A stretch of DNA of 64,000 nt from Brevibacillus formosus (lineage in GTDB: Bacteria > Bacillota > Bacilli > Brevibacillales > Brevibacillaceae). How positions within the stretch are numbered: the stretch's first letter is position 1; each line of letters starts with the position of its first letter. Shown piece after piece: positions 62,920-64,000 of this stretch. The translations under genes were made by a program, and so were the position numbers. The notes below the pieces were generated by a model. The model ran no database searches. It was not told where the DNA came from and saw only the letters and a list, made by a program, of their open reading frames with translations. Location: positions 597,343 to 661,342 of the forward strand of contig NZ_PXZL01000013.1 in assembly GCF_003013405.1 (NCBI RefSeq), given 5' to 3'.

Positions 62920-64000
62920 CTAGTTGTTCAACCGCTTTTGGAATTCGGCTATCAGCTTGTACTCTTCCAGCAGGTTGTAATAAACACGCTCGTATATATA
63001 GAAAAGCTCCAAATAGACACTGGATCGATCCAAATCAGGCTCATGGCGATGGGAAATATGAATCATCTTTTTCACATCTTGCAAATGATCCATCGCTCCC
63101 AATGCATGCATTGCCAAAAGAGCGGCACCAAAGCTCGAGCTTTCATGACTCTCCGGAATCAGCACTTCATACCCGAACATATCAGACATAATCTGCCGCC
63201 ATTCCCGCGAGCGGGCGAATCCACCCGATGCACGGATTTCCGTGGCTCCACCTGCCAGGTCGCGCAGGGCGATACCGATGCTGTAGACGCTAAACAAGAT
63301 TCCTTCGAGAACAGCTCGAATAAAATGCTCGCGTTTATGATGCAGGCCGATACCGAAGAAGGAGCCTCTTGCTTGTGCGTTCCAATACGGAGCTCGTTCA
63401 CCCGACAAGAAGGGGAGAAAGAGCAACCCGTCTGCACCAGCTCGAACATGCTCAGCAGCTTGAATCATGACTTCATAGGGATCAACGCCGAGTTGTTTGG
63501 CTTTTTCCACTTCGGGCCAACTGAATTCGTCACGGAACCAGCGAAGCATGATCCCACCGTTGTTTGAGGGTCCGCCAATCACCCAATGGTTTTCCGTCAG
63601 CATGTAGCAGAAAGTCCGTCCCTTTGGATCCGTAATCGGCTCTGGAACGACTGTTCTAACAGCGCCACTCGTGCCAATGGTGATGGCTACTTGCCCGGGG
63701 TCAATAGCTCCAATGCCGAGGTTTGCCAAAACCCCATCACTGGCCCCGACTACGAAAGGCGTATCTGGATCGATCCCGATCTCTTCCGCATAACGAATCT
63801 TCATTCCTCGCAGGATATGGGTAGTCGGTACAGGCTCACTGAGATGTTGCTTGGAAATGCCTGCGACTCGCAACGCCTCCTCATCCCAGTCGAGCTTTCT
63901 GAGATTAAACAGCCCCGTAGCAGAAGCGATAGAGTAATCGACGATATACTCACCAAATAGCCGATAAATGACATATTCCTTGATCGAAATAAACTTGGCT
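62920..64000 (-). CDS. gntK: Gluconokinase (FGGY family), 5' end outside window
   Basis: The frame is open from the window end with no start, so the N-terminus is missing; about 359 residues are visible of a usual 510. FGGY marks: KFISIKEYVIYRLFGEYIVD, the ATP-domain VGASDGVLANLGIGAIDPGQ, TIGTSGAVRTV, GPSNNGGIMLRWFRDEF, LPFLSGERAPYWN and SGGFARSREWRQIMSDMFG. It phosphorylates gluconate to 6-phosphogluconate for the pentose phosphate pathway. Followed by gntP after 25 bases, so the two form one operon. Confidence 0.93.
   Translation of the reverse strand, partial: AKFISIKEYVIYRLFGEYIVDYSIASATGLFNLRKLDWDEEALRVAGISKQHLSEPVPTTHILRGMKIRYAEEIGIDPDTPFVVGASDGVLANLGIGAIDPGQVAITIGTSGAVRTVVPEPITDPKGRTFCYMLTENHWVIGGPSNNGGIMLRWFRDEFSWPEVEKAKQLGVDPYEVMIQAAEHVRAGADGLLFLPFLSGERAPYWNAQARGSFFGIGLHHKREHFIRAVLEGILFSVYSIGIALRDLAGGATEIRASGGFARSREWRQIMSDMFGYEVLIPESHESSSFGAALLAMHALGAMDHLQDVKKMIHISHRHEPDLDRSSVYLELFYIYERVYYNLLEEYKLIAEFQKRLNN

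Overview
The window reads as chromosomal DNA of a spore-former-type Firmicute of the order Bacillales, most likely Brevibacillus or a close relative. Supporting signs are moderate GC content, strong AAGGAGG-type ribosome sites, Bacillus-style Fur boxes, a gltC/gltB divergent pair, a heterocycloanthracin-type thiazole/oxazole peptide cluster, and gntK-gntP. The species call is inference from gene content only. No rRNA, tRNA, CRISPR array, insertion sequence or prophage was seen.

Layout. 1-5.4 kb: a propionate/methylmalonyl-CoA operon (mutase C-terminus, meaB, acyl-CoA carboxyltransferase, a biotin-carrier-like protein that lacks the biotin lysine, biotin carboxylase). 5.5-7.5 kb: a TrmB-type regulator and an internally deleted MFS transporter, each with a copy of the same palindromic operator. 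7.5-14.7 kb: small regulatory and housekeeping genes (hydrolases, WYL and TetR regulators, ankyrin/DUF4274 protein, MFS transporter, haem O synthase). 14.8-20.0 kb: a Fur-box-controlled NikABCDE-type ABC importer operon. 20.3-26.3 kb: a thiazole/oxazole-modified microcin (TOMM) locus with a Cys/Gly/Ser-rich precursor, an F-type leader-binding protein, a fused YcaO cyclodehydratase and a SagB-type dehydrogenase. 26.3-30.6 kb: a GNAT-aminotransferase fusion, a second GNAT, a secreted protein and a DedA protein. 30.7-35.9 kb: an amidohydrolase, an NMT1/SsuA-type ABC importer and tryptophan 2,3-dioxygenase.

36.1-46.2 kb: a six-gene operon (MoxR AAA ATPase, DUF5682-like, VWA, DUF4132, double-SWIM protein, small helical protein) closed by two back-to-back terminators. 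I consider this the most interesting unexplained system. It has the same component set as the uncharacterised yehI/L/M/P/Q genes of Escherichia coli, and the first enzyme-like component carries TraB/ChaN-like motifs.

46.3-64 kb: an orphan peptide-binding lipoprotein, a YbaK deacylase, a Fur-box AraC regulator plus siderophore-binding lipoprotein, a second AraC regulator, a short-chain dehydrogenase, two glyoxalase-fold proteins, gltC/gltB (no gltD beside it), a DUF1877 protein, a glycine-zipper protein, and the gluconate genes gntP and gntK (the latter cut by the window end).

Functional links: metal supply appears under Fur in two places (14.8 and 49.5 kb), and glutamate synthesis is controlled by the adjacent gltC. 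The TOMM locus has precursor and modifying enzymes but no recognisable exporter or immunity gene in the window.
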